From contig CALUJT010000082.1 of assembly GCA_944321005.1 (NCBI GenBank), positions 1 through 8,586 of the forward strand: a stretch of DNA of 8,586 nt. The letters are read 5' to 3'. The notes beneath the pieces were generated by a model. The model searched no databases. It saw only the letters and a list, made by a program, of their open reading frames with translations, and was not told where the DNA came from. The position numbers were made by a program, and so were the translations under genes. The stretch comes from an uncultured Atopobiaceae bacterium (lineage in GTDB: Bacteria > Actinomycetota > Coriobacteriia > Coriobacteriales > Atopobiaceae). Below, in pieces: positions 1 through 6,881 of the stretch (positions are counted from its first letter, which is position 1; every line of letters begins with the position of its first letter).

Positions 1-749
1 GTGAGCGGGGCCAGGTGCGGCGTGAAGACCACGGACATCTCGCGACCCGCCACCTCGGTGAGGGTCTGCTCGATCTCGGGCGTGTGGCGGTGCCTCGCCA
101 CGCCGTAGGCCTCGACGGACTCGTTCGCGTGGCAGTAGTGCGTGCGCGCGCTGCACCCGCGCCCGGCGCCGGAGACGCCGGAGATGGCGTCCGCGATCAC
201 GAGGTCGCCCGCGGCGAGGCCCGCGGCGAGCGCCGGGGCGGCGGCGAGCGACGTAGCGGTGGGGTAGCAGCCCGGCACGGCCACGAGCACGGCCTCGCCT
301 GAGGCGCGCCGCTCGGCGAGCGTGGCCAGGCCGTCGCGGAAGAGCTCCGGCAGGCCGTAGACGGTCTGGGAGAGGAGCTCGGGGCTCGTGTGCGGGGTGG
401 CGTACCAGTCCTCGTAGACCGCCGCGTCGTGGAGGCGGTAGTCGGCCGAGAGGTCGAGCACGGTGACGCCGCGCGCGAGGAGCGCCGGCGTGAGCGCGAG
501 GCTCGCGGTGTGCGGCACGGCCAGGAAGGCCACGTCCGCAGCCGCGGCGATGGCGTCCGGCTCCGGCAGCGAGAGCACGACGTCGCAGGCGCCCGCAAAC
601 GCGGGGTACACCGCGTCGAGGCGCGTTCCCGCCTCCTTGCGGTCCGTGGCCATGACGAGCTCGAGCTCCGGGTGGCCCAGGACGAGGCGGCAGGCCTCGA
701 TGCCCGCGTACCCCGTGGCCCCCACGACACATGCCCGGATGCTGCCCAT
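1..749 (-). CDS. argC: N-acetyl-gamma-glutamyl-phosphate reductase, 5' part, cut by window edge
   Basis: ArgC catalyses the NADPH-dependent reduction of N-acetyl-glutamyl-phosphate to the semialdehyde, third step of arginine (ornithine) synthesis, in the cytoplasm. Reading minus from the ATG at 749 gives 249 codons still open at the edge; the family is about 340-350 aa, so roughly 95 residues are missing. Visible marks: Rossmann motif GATGYAG (residues 10-16); active-site cysteine C161 in VPGCYPT; GVSGAGR (191-197), a family signature; and HRHTPEIEQ (220-228), carrying the conserved catalytic-region histidine. The start is supported by a GAGAAGGG-like ribosome site about 9 nt upstream and by a promoter just behind it. 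It is probably the first gene of an arginine operon continuing off the left edge (inference). Identification is secure. Confidence 0.96.
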   Translation of the reverse strand, partial: MGSIRACVVGATGYAGIEACRLVLGHPELELVMATDRKEAGTRLDAVYPAFAGACDVVLSLPEPDAIAAAADVAFLAVPHTASLALTPALLARGVTVLDLSADYRLHDAAVYEDWYATPHTSPELLSQTVYGLPELFRDGLATLAERRASGEAVLVAVPGCYPTATSLAAAPALAAGLAAGDLVIADAISGVSGAGRGCSARTHYCHANESVEAYGVARHRHTPEIEQTLTEVAGREMSVVFTPHLAPL

Positions 750-788
750 GATCTCACGCCCTTCTCGCTCGCTCGGCTCCTTTCCCGC

Positions 789-817
789 ACTCTAGGGACC
801 GCCGGGCCGAGTGTCAA
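789..817 (-). promoter_or_regulatory. sigma70-type promoter of argC
   Basis: On the minus strand, TTGACA (812-817) is a perfect -35 box. It is followed by a 17-nt spacer and TAGAGT (789-794) as -10 box. Transcription would start near 782, leaving a leader of about 33 nt before the argC ATG. Spacing and match are close to ideal, which is notable in such GC-rich DNA. Confidence 0.72.
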
Positions 818-827
818 CGAGGTGACA
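812..827. promoter_or_regulatory. inverted repeat over the argC -35 box (possible operator)
   Basis: TGTCA (812-816), six bases, then TGACA (823-827) form a perfect 5-bp inverted repeat whose one arm is most of the -35 box of argC. A repressor bound here would block the promoter. It does not resemble the AT-rich ARG boxes known for ArgR, so the regulator is unknown; five-base arms can also arise by chance. Confidence 0.35.
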
Positions 828-907
828 TGCTCCGGACACACTTCCGCGGGAAGCTGGCAGGGAGCTGAAGGGAAGCGGGGCGCGTGCGCGGTCTGCCGGC
901 GAGGCGC

Positions 908-1519
908 CTACGGGCGGGAGAGCCCCCGGAGGAAGTGCGCCACCGCAAGTGCGCCCGGGTCCACCGTGCCGCGCGACGCCTCCCCCATCTCCGCCGCCGG
1001 CCCAAAGCGCGCCACGAGGTCGCGCGTGGACTCCGCACCCGCGTCGGCGGCGTCCGCGACGTCGTCAAAGAGGTCGAGCTCGTCGCCCTCGCAGGCGACA
1101 GCGGCCTCGCTCGCCGGGACGAAGGCGTCCATCATGGTCTTGTCGCCCGCGCGCGCCTCGGTGGTGCGCATGAGCTCGGCGAGCCCGCCCGCGAACATCT
1201 CCTTGAGCTCCTCGACGCTGACCTCGTCCTCGTCCGGGGCGGCCTCCCGCATGCCGTCGAGCCACGAGCTCCACAGCGGCACCGCGCGCCCGCCGGGGAC
1301 CTTGGACACCTCCGTCGCCGCGGCGTCGAGCATCTCCTGAACGCTGCCCTCCGAGGCAACGACCGCCTGGCTCACGGCCGACACCACGCGTACCATGGTG
1401 GCGCCCAGCTCCGCGGTGCCCAGCCCCAGGCGGCGATCGAGCTCCGTGAGCTCCTCCTCGGCCATGATGACGTCCGTGCAGGCATGGAGCATCCTCAGCG
1501 CAAGCTCGTCTTTCCTCAT
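908..1519 (-). CDS. stand-alone DhaL-like (DAK2/DhaL fold) protein with altered ADP/Mg site
   Basis: 203 aa, close to the usual DhaL length of about 210. DhaL is the ADP-carrying subunit of PEP-dependent dihydroxyacetone kinase. Compared from memory with E. coli DhaL, these stretches line up: LTELDRRLG (24-32) with LTGLDREIG; KEMFAGGLAELM (106-117) with the MFRDGADGV region; GDKTMMD (125-131) with GDKTMCD; VPASEA (134-139); GAESTRDLVARFGPAAEMGE (161-180); VDPGA (186-190) with QDPGA. Of the three Mg-binding aspartates known in E. coli (D30, D35, D37), only the first is kept (D28); GDADHG is replaced by GLGTAELG, and the GGASGPL loop by GGRAVPL (76-82). It may therefore not bind ADP as DhaL does. 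No DhaK or DhaM is next to it. The ATG is preceded by AGGGGGAG at about 3-5 nt. The family call is fairly sure; the function is open. Confidence 0.78.
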   Translation of the reverse strand: MRKDELALRMLHACTDVIMAEEELTELDRRLGLGTAELGATMVRVVSAVSQAVVASEGSVQEMLDAAATEVSKVPGGRAVPLWSSWLDGMREAAPDEDEVSVEELKEMFAGGLAELMRTTEARAGDKTMMDAFVPASEAAVACEGDELDLFDDVADAADAGAESTRDLVARFGPAAEMGEASRGTVDPGALAVAHFLRGLSRP

Positions 1520-1586
1520 GTCTCCCCCTTGGACCGCCGCCGCGCGACGCCTCGGCCTCGGGCGCGGGCGCGCCCTCCGTCACCTG

Positions 1587-1592
1587 ATTGTA
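1587..1592 (-). promoter_or_regulatory. candidate -10 box (TACAAT) for the DhaL-like gene
   Basis: TACAAT on the minus strand, in an otherwise GC-rich stretch, lies 68 nt upstream of the DhaL-like ATG. No good -35 box is visible 16-18 nt further upstream (the best is TCGAGG), so the promoter may be weak or activator-dependent. Confidence 0.38.
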
Positions 1593-1833
1593 GAAAGCGC
1601 ACCGCGAGGCCTCGATTCGTGCCCGCCGAGCAGGCATCGGCTTTCGGCCAGCGGGCGAGAAGCACCGGCGGGCGCACCCTGCGCAGAATCAGGCGGCGCG
1701 GGACGAGAAGAACGCCATGCCGCGCCTCCCCCGCACGTTGATGCGCCGGCCGCCCTCCCCGCCGCCGTGCGGAGGCGGGGCAGAACCCATATCATGTGAG
1801 GGGCGCGTGAGCGTTCCGTCAGCATTGTGCAAG

Positions 1834-1854
1834 AAGGACGCAAGCGTCGCGCAA
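1834..1854 (+). repeat. AAGGA-CGCAAGCG-TCG-CGCAA motif, copy 1
   Basis: AAGGA, CGCAAGCG, TCG and CGCAA occur here in that order, 26 nt before the start of the LTA synthase-like gene. The same blocks occur in the same order, with 1-3 nt insertions, at 6669-6694 in the divergent intergenic region. Part of this copy (1837-1848) is an inverted repeat. It may be a regulator site shared by envelope genes (inference). Confidence 0.35.
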
Positions 1855-1879
1855 GTCCCGTCCCCGAGCGCGAAAGGCG

Positions 1880-4040
1880 GTGTCTCCCACGCCCCTCGCA
1901 GCTATTCCCCTCATGGGCCTCGCGCTCATGGCCGCCGCCACGGCGTTCGTGACCATCTGGCAGCGTGAGCACGAGCAGCCCCTGCGCCCGTCCGACCTGG
2001 CGTGGCTGCTGCCCGGCGCCCTCGCGCTCGCGGTGGCGGCGATTGTGTGCGCGCTCGGCCTCTACGAGAGCGCGGAGGACCCGCTCTCCCTGGTCCTCCT
2101 CGACCTCGCGGCGCTGCTCCAGGCCGCCTGCGCGCTGCTGCGGCGCCGGCTCCTCCACGCGCTCGAGGCCCGCGAGCAGCTGGGCGGAAGGACGCGTGCC
2201 CTCTCGGAGGCGGCGTGCGCGGCGCTTGCCCTTCTCGCCCTGCTCGCTGCCACGGCGCTGGGGCGCCTGACTCTCGAGCTGCCGTGGAACTCCTACGAGC
2301 TCTTTGGCATCAAGGCCTTCAACTCGCTTCTTGAGCTCGGCATCATCCTCGGGTTTCTCTCCCTACTCTACCTGCTCTTCCAGCGGCGCGGCGCGGGCGT
2401 GGCCCTGGGCGTGGCGGCGCTCTTTGTAACGGGCCTCGCCCAGTTCTTCGTGACCCGCTTCAAGGGCGCCCCCATCCTCCCCAACGACCTGCTGGCCCTG
2501 GGCACGGCCGCCGCCGTGAGCGGCAGCTACACCTACGCGATTGACAGCCACGTGGTGCAGGGCCTCATATGCGCCGTGCTCGCCGCGGCGCCGTGCTCGC
2601 TCGTGGCGCCCTCGCACGCCCGTGACGGCTACGCCCTCGCCGGCAACGTGGGCGGCAACCTCTTGGGCGCCTTCATGGTTGTGAGCTGCCTCTGGGCGGG
2701 CCTCACCGTGCCGGACTACTTCGGGGAGCTCGGCATCAAGATGCGGTACTGGACGCCGCTGCCCTACTACGAGTGGCAGGGCTTCCTCCCCACCTTCGTC
2801 GCGGTGGCGCAGGACATCCCCATCGAGAAGCCCCAGGGCTACACCCCGGAGGGCGCAGCCGAGGTGGAGGCCTCGTACGTTGCCGCCTACGACGCGGGAC
2901 GCGGCTCCTCCGAGGCAAGGAGGGCGGCCGAGCGACAGTTCGACGCACGGCGCCCCAGCGTCGTCTGCATCATGAACGAGACCTTCGCCGACCTCTCCTG
3001 CCTCTACGACGGCCTGGGCGTGGGCTACGAGGGCCCGGCGTTCTACCGCGAGCTGCAGGGGGAGGCGCTCTCCACCGGGTCGCTCGCCGTCTCCGTGCGC
3101 GGCGCCGGCACCTGCAACACCGAGTTCGAGTTCCTCACCGGCTCTCCCCTCGCCTATGTGGGCGACGGCAAGTACCCCTACTCGCTCTACAGCCTGACGG
3201 ACGTCCCCAGTCTGCCCCGGCAGCTTGCCGAGCTGGGGTACGAGACCACGGCGATGCACCCCAACCTCGCCACCAACTGGAGTCGCGACAGGGTCTACCC
3301 CGCGCTCGGATTCGACGAGTTCCTCGACATAGACGACTTTGCCGGCGCCCCGGGCTTCCATAGCGGCGTCACGGACGGCGCGACCTACGACAAGATCCTC
3401 GAGATCTTGCGCTCGAGCGAGGAGCCGCAGCTCGTCTTTGACGTCACGATGCAGAACCACTCCGGCTACGGACAGCGCAACGTCCCCGAGGAGCTCCTGC
3501 GCGGCTACGAGATCCCCGGGCTGGACGCAGGCCAAAGCGGGGACGTGAACGAGTATCTGGCGTGCATCGACGCCTCCGACCGCGACCTCGGCGCCTTTGT
3601 CGAGGAGCTCGCGCGGCTGGACCGCCCCGTCATCGTGATCTTCTTCGGCGACCACCAGCCCAACTTCTCGGACACGCTCGCAGACGCGCTCTACCCCGCC
3701 GAGGACGACTTCCAGCAGGCAACCCGCTCCTTCCCCACCACCTACCTCATCTGGGCAAACTACGACGTCGCGGGCGCCGTGCCGGGAACGCGCCAGGACG
3801 CGAGCCCCGCGGACCTCGTCGCCATGGCGCTCGAGCTCGCGGGCGCCCCCCCTCACCGACTACGAGAAGACCCAGCTCGTGGCGCGCGAGAGCATGCCGG
3901 CGCTGAGCCTCGTGGGGATGCAGGCGGCAGACGGCTCCTGGCACAGGGCGGGCGACCCGGGTGCCGGCGAGGATGCCGTGCGGGCCTACGAGGACCTCGC
4001 GCTCGTGCACTACCTCGAGCGCGCGGAGCACCTGGAGTAG
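1880..4040 (+). CDS. LTA synthase-family phosphoglycerol transferase, frameshifted near its 3' end
   Basis: Members transfer glycerolphosphate from phosphatidylglycerol to build polyglycerolphosphate chains (lipoteichoic acid type) outside the membrane. About 8 hydrophobic segments (near 5-27, 40-62, 69-87, 110-129, 148-167, 172-191, 226-244, 258-276) include the family stretch FKGAPILPNDLLALGTA (194-210). An extracellular sulfatase-like domain (about 357-650) follows. Expected metal and catalytic residues are present: E367 in MNETF, nucleophile T411 in GAGTCNTEFEF, H460 in MHPN, WSRDRVY, H527 in TMQNHSGY, and D591/H592 in FFGDHQP. The frame breaks at the C7 run 3846-3852; omitting one C restores a family-like C-terminus (LTDYEKTQLVARESMPALSL...) to TAG 4038-4040, about 719 aa. 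All catalytic residues lie before the break. GTG 1880 is chosen because a stop at 1808-1810 is the only upstream in-frame signal and it keeps the whole first membrane segment; its AAAGG lies unusually close (2 nt). ATG 1913 is possible. It is not provably LtaS itself. Confidence 0.88.
3846..3852 (+). other. C7 homopolymer at the frameshift in the LTA synthase-like gene
   Basis: Seven C in a row follow GGGCG. Read as they stand, the frame leaves family-like sequence after MALELAGAP and becomes arginine-rich, running on to 4183 over the convergent gene. With six C the reading becomes GAPLTDYEK and ends at 4040. It is either a sequencing/assembly error, a real inactivating insertion, or a slippery tract giving phase-variable C-termini. 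Confidence 0.85.
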
Positions 4041-4066
4041 CGGGCTCGGGGGCGCCCGTCCTTCTC
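4041..4066 (+). terminator. possible weak terminator between convergent genes
   Basis: Directly after TAG 4038-4040, CGGGC (4041-4045) pairs with GCCCG (4054-4058) over an 8-nt loop, followed by a pyrimidine stretch TCCTTCTC rather than a clean T run. An alternative pairing, GGGCGC (4050-4055) with GCGCCC (4072-4077), could serve either strand. The gap between the two convergent stops is only 49 nt, so a shared terminator would be expected here. Confidence 0.35.
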
Positions 4067-4089
4067 GCCGAGCGCCCTGCCGTGCCCCG

Positions 4090-6501
4090 TCACGCGCGAC
4101 TCAGCACCCGCTCCTCTATCCAGGCGGACGTCTCGCGCATGAGCTGCAGGGTCTTGGCCGGGTCGTCGATCTCCTGGCCATAGGCGGCGAGCGTCCACGT
4201 CGTCTCGTTGCCCGGCCCGTGAATGCTGCCGGCGCCCATGCTCGCGAGGGCGTCCCAGTACTGCTGCATCGTCACCCGCACGCCGTCTACGGTGTAGGCG
4301 AATCCCTCGGGGCCGCTGGGCACGACGACGGCGCTGGCGGTCCGCGCCACGCCAAACGAGCCGTCGTCCCGCACGCCCACGAACGTGTACTCCGCGTCTG
4401 GAATGAGCCTCATGAGGTAGCTGCGCCCGTTGCCCGGCGCCACGGAGAAGAAGAGGTACGCATAGCCCCCGTTGGAGTGGCTCTGGGCCCCGCGCCACAC
4501 GGCCTCGAGCTCGCCGCTCTTCTCGTCATATTCCCAGATGGTAACCTCGTACGTACCCTCTGCGCTGGGGAAGCTGTCAGCCGTCATACCCGTGCCGCAC
4601 GCCGTCACGAGGCGCTCGACGCCGTCGCCGAAGTCGTGCACCCCCGCGAAGCAGAGTCCCGTAAGCCACTTGGCAGCTATCGAGCCAAAGCCACCGCTGA
4701 CAAGCCTCCCCTCCCCGTAGCTCTCCTCCAGCTCCTGGAGCTTGTCGTAGAAGGCTCCATACTTGCCGCGGAAGAGCTTCCACGTGCACTCGTCCACGAG
4801 CAGCCCGTCCTCCAGGTGAACGTCCCTCTTGAGCGGGCTGTCGTCCTTGTCGAAGATCTGGATGGAGGCCTCGAGGTCGAGGTCCGTGCCGCCCAGGAGC
4901 TCCGCATAGGCGTCGGCGTAGACCCACATTGCCACGTCCGTGCACGTGAGGCCCGGGTGGTAGCTCGTCTCGACCTCGGCGCCCACGCCCGCCTCGACGC
5001 CAAGCCTGCTCACAGACTCCCCAAGTATCTCCAGCGCCGCTGCCGGGGAGAGCCCGACCTTCCCCTTTGCCGAGATAGAGGCGTCGTCGGCGAGGTCAAT
5101 GTCGCAGTCGCCCTTGAACTCCGGCGCGCCGAAGACATCCTTCTTAGCCGAGGCCGAGACCTCGATGCTCGAGGAGAGCGAGATGTTGGCGGCCGCGTCC
5201 AGCTCCAAGTACAGATTGAGGTGCACGCCCGTACCCGGAACGGAGAGCATGGGCACGGGGACGGACAGGAGCTTGATCGAACGCGAATTGGCGGGAAGCA
5301 TGGATAGCTCGAGCGCGAGCTCCGCGTCCATGTCGCACTCGAAGCTCATGTCCATGTAGCTGAGGGGGCCCAGGAGGACAAAGAAGGGCATGATCGTGAG
5401 GTCGTTGATCGTGATCGTACCCTTGGCGGTACCGTATTCGCCGATGTCCTGGGAGACCTCTATCTCGAGCTTGTCCGCATAGTTGGACATGAGCTGCCCC
5501 GAGCCGAGGTCGATGTCCTCCAGACCCAGGGTCTCGTTGATCACGAGCTCGTCGTATACCTCGGAGAGCTCCGGGCGCGCGCCCGTGACGCGCCCGCCGG
5601 CCTCTACCGACTCCACCTTCACCGCGCCACCGAAGGGCATGCCCTCGGTGGGGCCAAACACGACCACGTCTCCCTCAGAGACCTCCCCGGCGCCCGCACC
5701 GAGCGTCACCGTCACGTCCTCGCCGGAGGCAGCGGCGCCGGAGACGGAGGTGTCGAGAAGAACGACGTCATCGGCATAGTCCACGGTCGTGGGCTGGCTG
5801 GGGTCGGGCTCGCCCGGGGCTCCGCCCTCCCCCAGCACGTCGCGGTGGAACACGGCGAACATCTTGGCGGCCTGGTCTCGCTGGGCGCTCGCCTGCGGGC
5901 GCGCCAGGGGCTCGCCGGTCGACATGTCGCCCGTGAGGACGCCCGCGTCCACGGCCCAGGCCATGTCGTCCCAGAGGGTGACGGAGGAGGCGTCGGCCAT
6001 CGCGGCGAGCGCCGAGCCGTCCGAGGAGGCGTCCAGGCCCGCCACGCGCGACGCGTGGCGGGCGAGCATCGTGGCCAGCTGCTCGCGGGTGACGGGGTCG
6101 GCGGGGCCGAAGGTTCCGTCCTCGTAGCCGGAGACGACGCCGGCGGCGCGCGCCCACGAGACGGCCTTCCCGTAGAAGGAGCCCCCGGAGTAGTCGCAGT
6201 CGGGGAAGCGCTGCGCCCCCTCGGGCGGCTCGGGCTCGCCGGCCACGCGCCACAGGACCGTGGCGACCTGGGCGCGCGAGAGCGGCTCTGCCTGCCCGAA
6301 GGTGCCGTCGCCGAGCCCGGACATGAGCCCCTCGGAGGAGACGTAGGCTATGTAGCCCTGCTCGGCCGCCCAGTCCGAGGGCGACACGTCCGCGAAGCCG
6401 AGGTAGTCGGCGCGCGCGGGCGCCGGGGCGAGCGCGACCCCCAGCGACACCACGAGCGCAGCAAGGGACGAGAAGAACGCGGACTTGGCGCTCCTGCGCA
6501 T
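4090..6501 (-). CDS. secreted protein with three SLH modules and a large unrecognised body
   Basis: 803 aa, exported and probably held on the wall by its SLH modules, which in known proteins bind secondary wall polymers. ATG 6501 is chosen because GGAGG lies 7 nt upstream and the product begins with a typical signal peptide (MRRSAKSAFF..., cut predicted after ARA, residue 31); the longer reading from 6591 would bury it. SLH1 is about 34-88 (FADVSPSDWAAEQGYI; GLGDGTFGQAEPLSRAQVA). SLH2 is about 98-152 (GYEDGTFGPADPVTREQLATML). SLH3 is about 165-222 and divergent (WDDMAWAVDAGVLTG). A short proline/acidic linker (about 224-240, GAPGEPDPSQPTT) follows. Residues 245 to the end are acidic, strand-rich and contain scattered cysteines; I recognise no catalytic motif or known domain. 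No LPXTG anchor is present. It is convergent to the LTA synthase-like gene and divergent from the repeat protein. Start and SLH calls are strong; the role of the body is unknown. Confidence 0.9.
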   Translation of the reverse strand: MRRSAKSAFFSSLAALVVSLGVALAPAPARADYLGFADVSPSDWAAEQGYIAYVSSEGLMSGLGDGTFGQAEPLSRAQVATVLWRVAGEPEPPEGAQRFPDCDYSGGSFYGKAVSWARAAGVVSGYEDGTFGPADPVTREQLATMLARHASRVAGLDASSDGSALAAMADASSVTLWDDMAWAVDAGVLTGDMSTGEPLARPQASAQRDQAAKMFAVFHRDVLGEGGAPGEPDPSQPTTVDYADDVVLLDTSVSGAAASGEDVTVTLGAGAGEVSEGDVVVFGPTEGMPFGGAVKVESVEAGGRVTGARPELSEVYDELVINETLGLEDIDLGSGQLMSNYADKLEIEVSQDIGEYGTAKGTITINDLTIMPFFVLLGPLSYMDMSFECDMDAELALELSMLPANSRSIKLLSVPVPMLSVPGTGVHLNLYLELDAAANISLSSSIEVSASAKKDVFGAPEFKGDCDIDLADDASISAKGKVGLSPAAALEILGESVSRLGVEAGVGAEVETSYHPGLTCTDVAMWVYADAYAELLGGTDLDLEASIQIFDKDDSPLKRDVHLEDGLLVDECTWKLFRGKYGAFYDKLQELEESYGEGRLVSGGFGSIAAKWLTGLCFAGVHDFGDGVERLVTACGTGMTADSFPSAEGTYEVTIWEYDEKSGELEAVWRGAQSHSNGGYAYLFFSVAPGNGRSYLMRLIPDAEYTFVGVRDDGSFGVARTASAVVVPSGPEGFAYTVDGVRVTMQQYWDALASMGAGSIHGPGNETTWTLAAYGQEIDDPAKTLQLMRETSAWIEERVLSRA

Positions 6502-6668
6502 GGCTGGACCTCCGTTTCCGAGGGGTGCCTCAGGGGATGCTTCAGGAAACCTTAAGCCCCGGCGGCGGGCGGGGCGTTTCCGCGGCGTCACCTTCGGCGG
6601 GCGCGCGCGGCGCGTCGGCGGGCGGCAAGCCGCGTCCCTCTCGCCGCTCTTCTCGCCGCCAGGGCCGG

Positions 6669-6694
6669 AAGGAACGCAAGCGCTCGGAGCGCAA
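6669..6694 (+). repeat. AAGGA-CGCAAGCG-TCG-CGCAA motif, copy 2
   Basis: AAGGA (6669-6673), CGCAAGCG (6675-6682), TCG (6684-6686) and CGCAA (6690-6694) repeat the order seen at 1834-1854. In this copy a perfect inverted repeat GCGCT-CGG-AGCGC spans 6680-6692. It sits in the divergent region between the two secreted-protein genes. Confidence 0.35.
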
Positions 6695-6815
6695 ATTGGC
6701 TTCGCTGGCCGAACATATCAACCTCCCCGCTCCCCCGTGGCATACGTTTTCAGGAACGAGCGTTTCCCCTGTTTCCGCGCACGTCTACCGTCGCCCTTCG
6801 ATTTCTTGTCTGATT

Positions 6816-6831
6816 CCCGCAAGACTGCGGG
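6816..6831 (+). promoter_or_regulatory. hairpin / inverted repeat upstream of the repeat-protein gene
   Basis: CCCGCA and TGCGGG are perfect 6-bp arms around the tetraloop AGAC. TTTTT follows at 6842-6846, about 10 nt after the stem, too far for a classic terminator. It could be an operator or a leader hairpin of the gene starting at 6882. Confidence 0.45.
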
Positions 6832-6860
6832 ACGATATGCGTTTTTATGCTGGACGCGTG

Positions 6861-6870
6861 TCCACGTGGA
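6861..6870. promoter_or_regulatory. perfect 10-bp palindrome next to the ribosome binding site
   Basis: TCCACGTGGA equals its own reverse complement. It abuts and shares one base with the AAGGAG ribosome site (6870-6875) of the gene starting at 6882. A protein bound here, or pairing with the upstream GGACGCGTGTCC (6852-6863), could affect transcription or access to the ribosome site. Confidence 0.45.
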
Positions 6871-6881
6871 AGGAGAGACCG

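Larger units (their letters stand above)
1520..1879. other. 360-bp non-coding region between the DhaL-like and LTA synthase-like genes
   Basis: No convincing gene is seen here; the ORFs crossing it are arginine/proline-rich shadows. It holds the leader of the minus-strand DhaL-like gene at its left end. A GC hairpin has arms CCCCGCC (1757-1763) and GGCGGGG (1774-1780) with a 10-nt loop. TATCAT (1790-1795) is a possible plus-strand -10 box for the LTA synthase-like gene, without a clear -35. The small inverted repeat GACGC-AA-GCGTC lies at 1837-1848. The frame of the following gene has a TGA at 1808-1810 and no start between it and 1880. Confidence 0.5.
6502..6881. promoter_or_regulatory. 380-bp divergent intergenic region rich in inverted repeats
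   Basis: It lies between the start of the SLH protein gene (left, minus) and the repeat-protein gene (right, plus), so it must hold both promoters unless one start is further away. No coding content is convincing. Inverted repeats seen: GCCCC/GGGGC (6556-6560 and 6571-6575), GCGCT-CGG-AGCGC (6680-6692), CGTT-N6-AACG (6745-6758), CCCGCA-AGAC-TGCGGG (6816-6831) and TCCACGTGGA (6861-6870). TTCAGGAA occurs twice (6541-6548, 6749-6756). TTGATA on the minus strand (6716-6721) could be a -35 box for the SLH gene, with only a poor -10 (CAATTT) 17 nt on. TTGTCT (6806-6811) is a possible plus-strand -35 with no well-spaced -10. Confidence 0.5.

Noticed and set aside
390..1340. Plus-strand open frame of 316 codons across argC and the DhaL-like gene
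   Set aside because: It runs antisense through argC, its promoter and the DhaL-like gene; its composition is shadow-like.
2363..3856. 497-codon minus-strand open frame opposite the LTA synthase-like gene
   Set aside because: It lies antisense to a gene with clear catalytic motifs; its product is a low-complexity valine/glycine/arginine/histidine mix typical of the shadow frame in GC-rich DNA.
3961..5307. 448-codon plus-strand open frame over the SLH protein gene
   Set aside because: Shadow of the minus-strand SLH gene: biased composition, no ribosome site, and it overlaps two supported genes.
6502..6591. N-terminal extension of the SLH protein up to 6591
   Set aside because: GGAGG 7 nt before ATG 6501 and the signal peptide beginning there make the shorter form far more likely.
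6754..6766. GGAAC-GAGC-GTTTC as a LexA (SOS) box
   Set aside because: It differs from the GAAC-N4-GTTC consensus in one arm and is not next to a DNA-repair gene.
6525..6881. N-terminal extension of the repeat protein upstream of ATG 6882
   Set aside because: The extension is arginine/serine-rich, would bury the signal peptide, and lacks a ribosome site; AAGGAG before 6882 decides the start.
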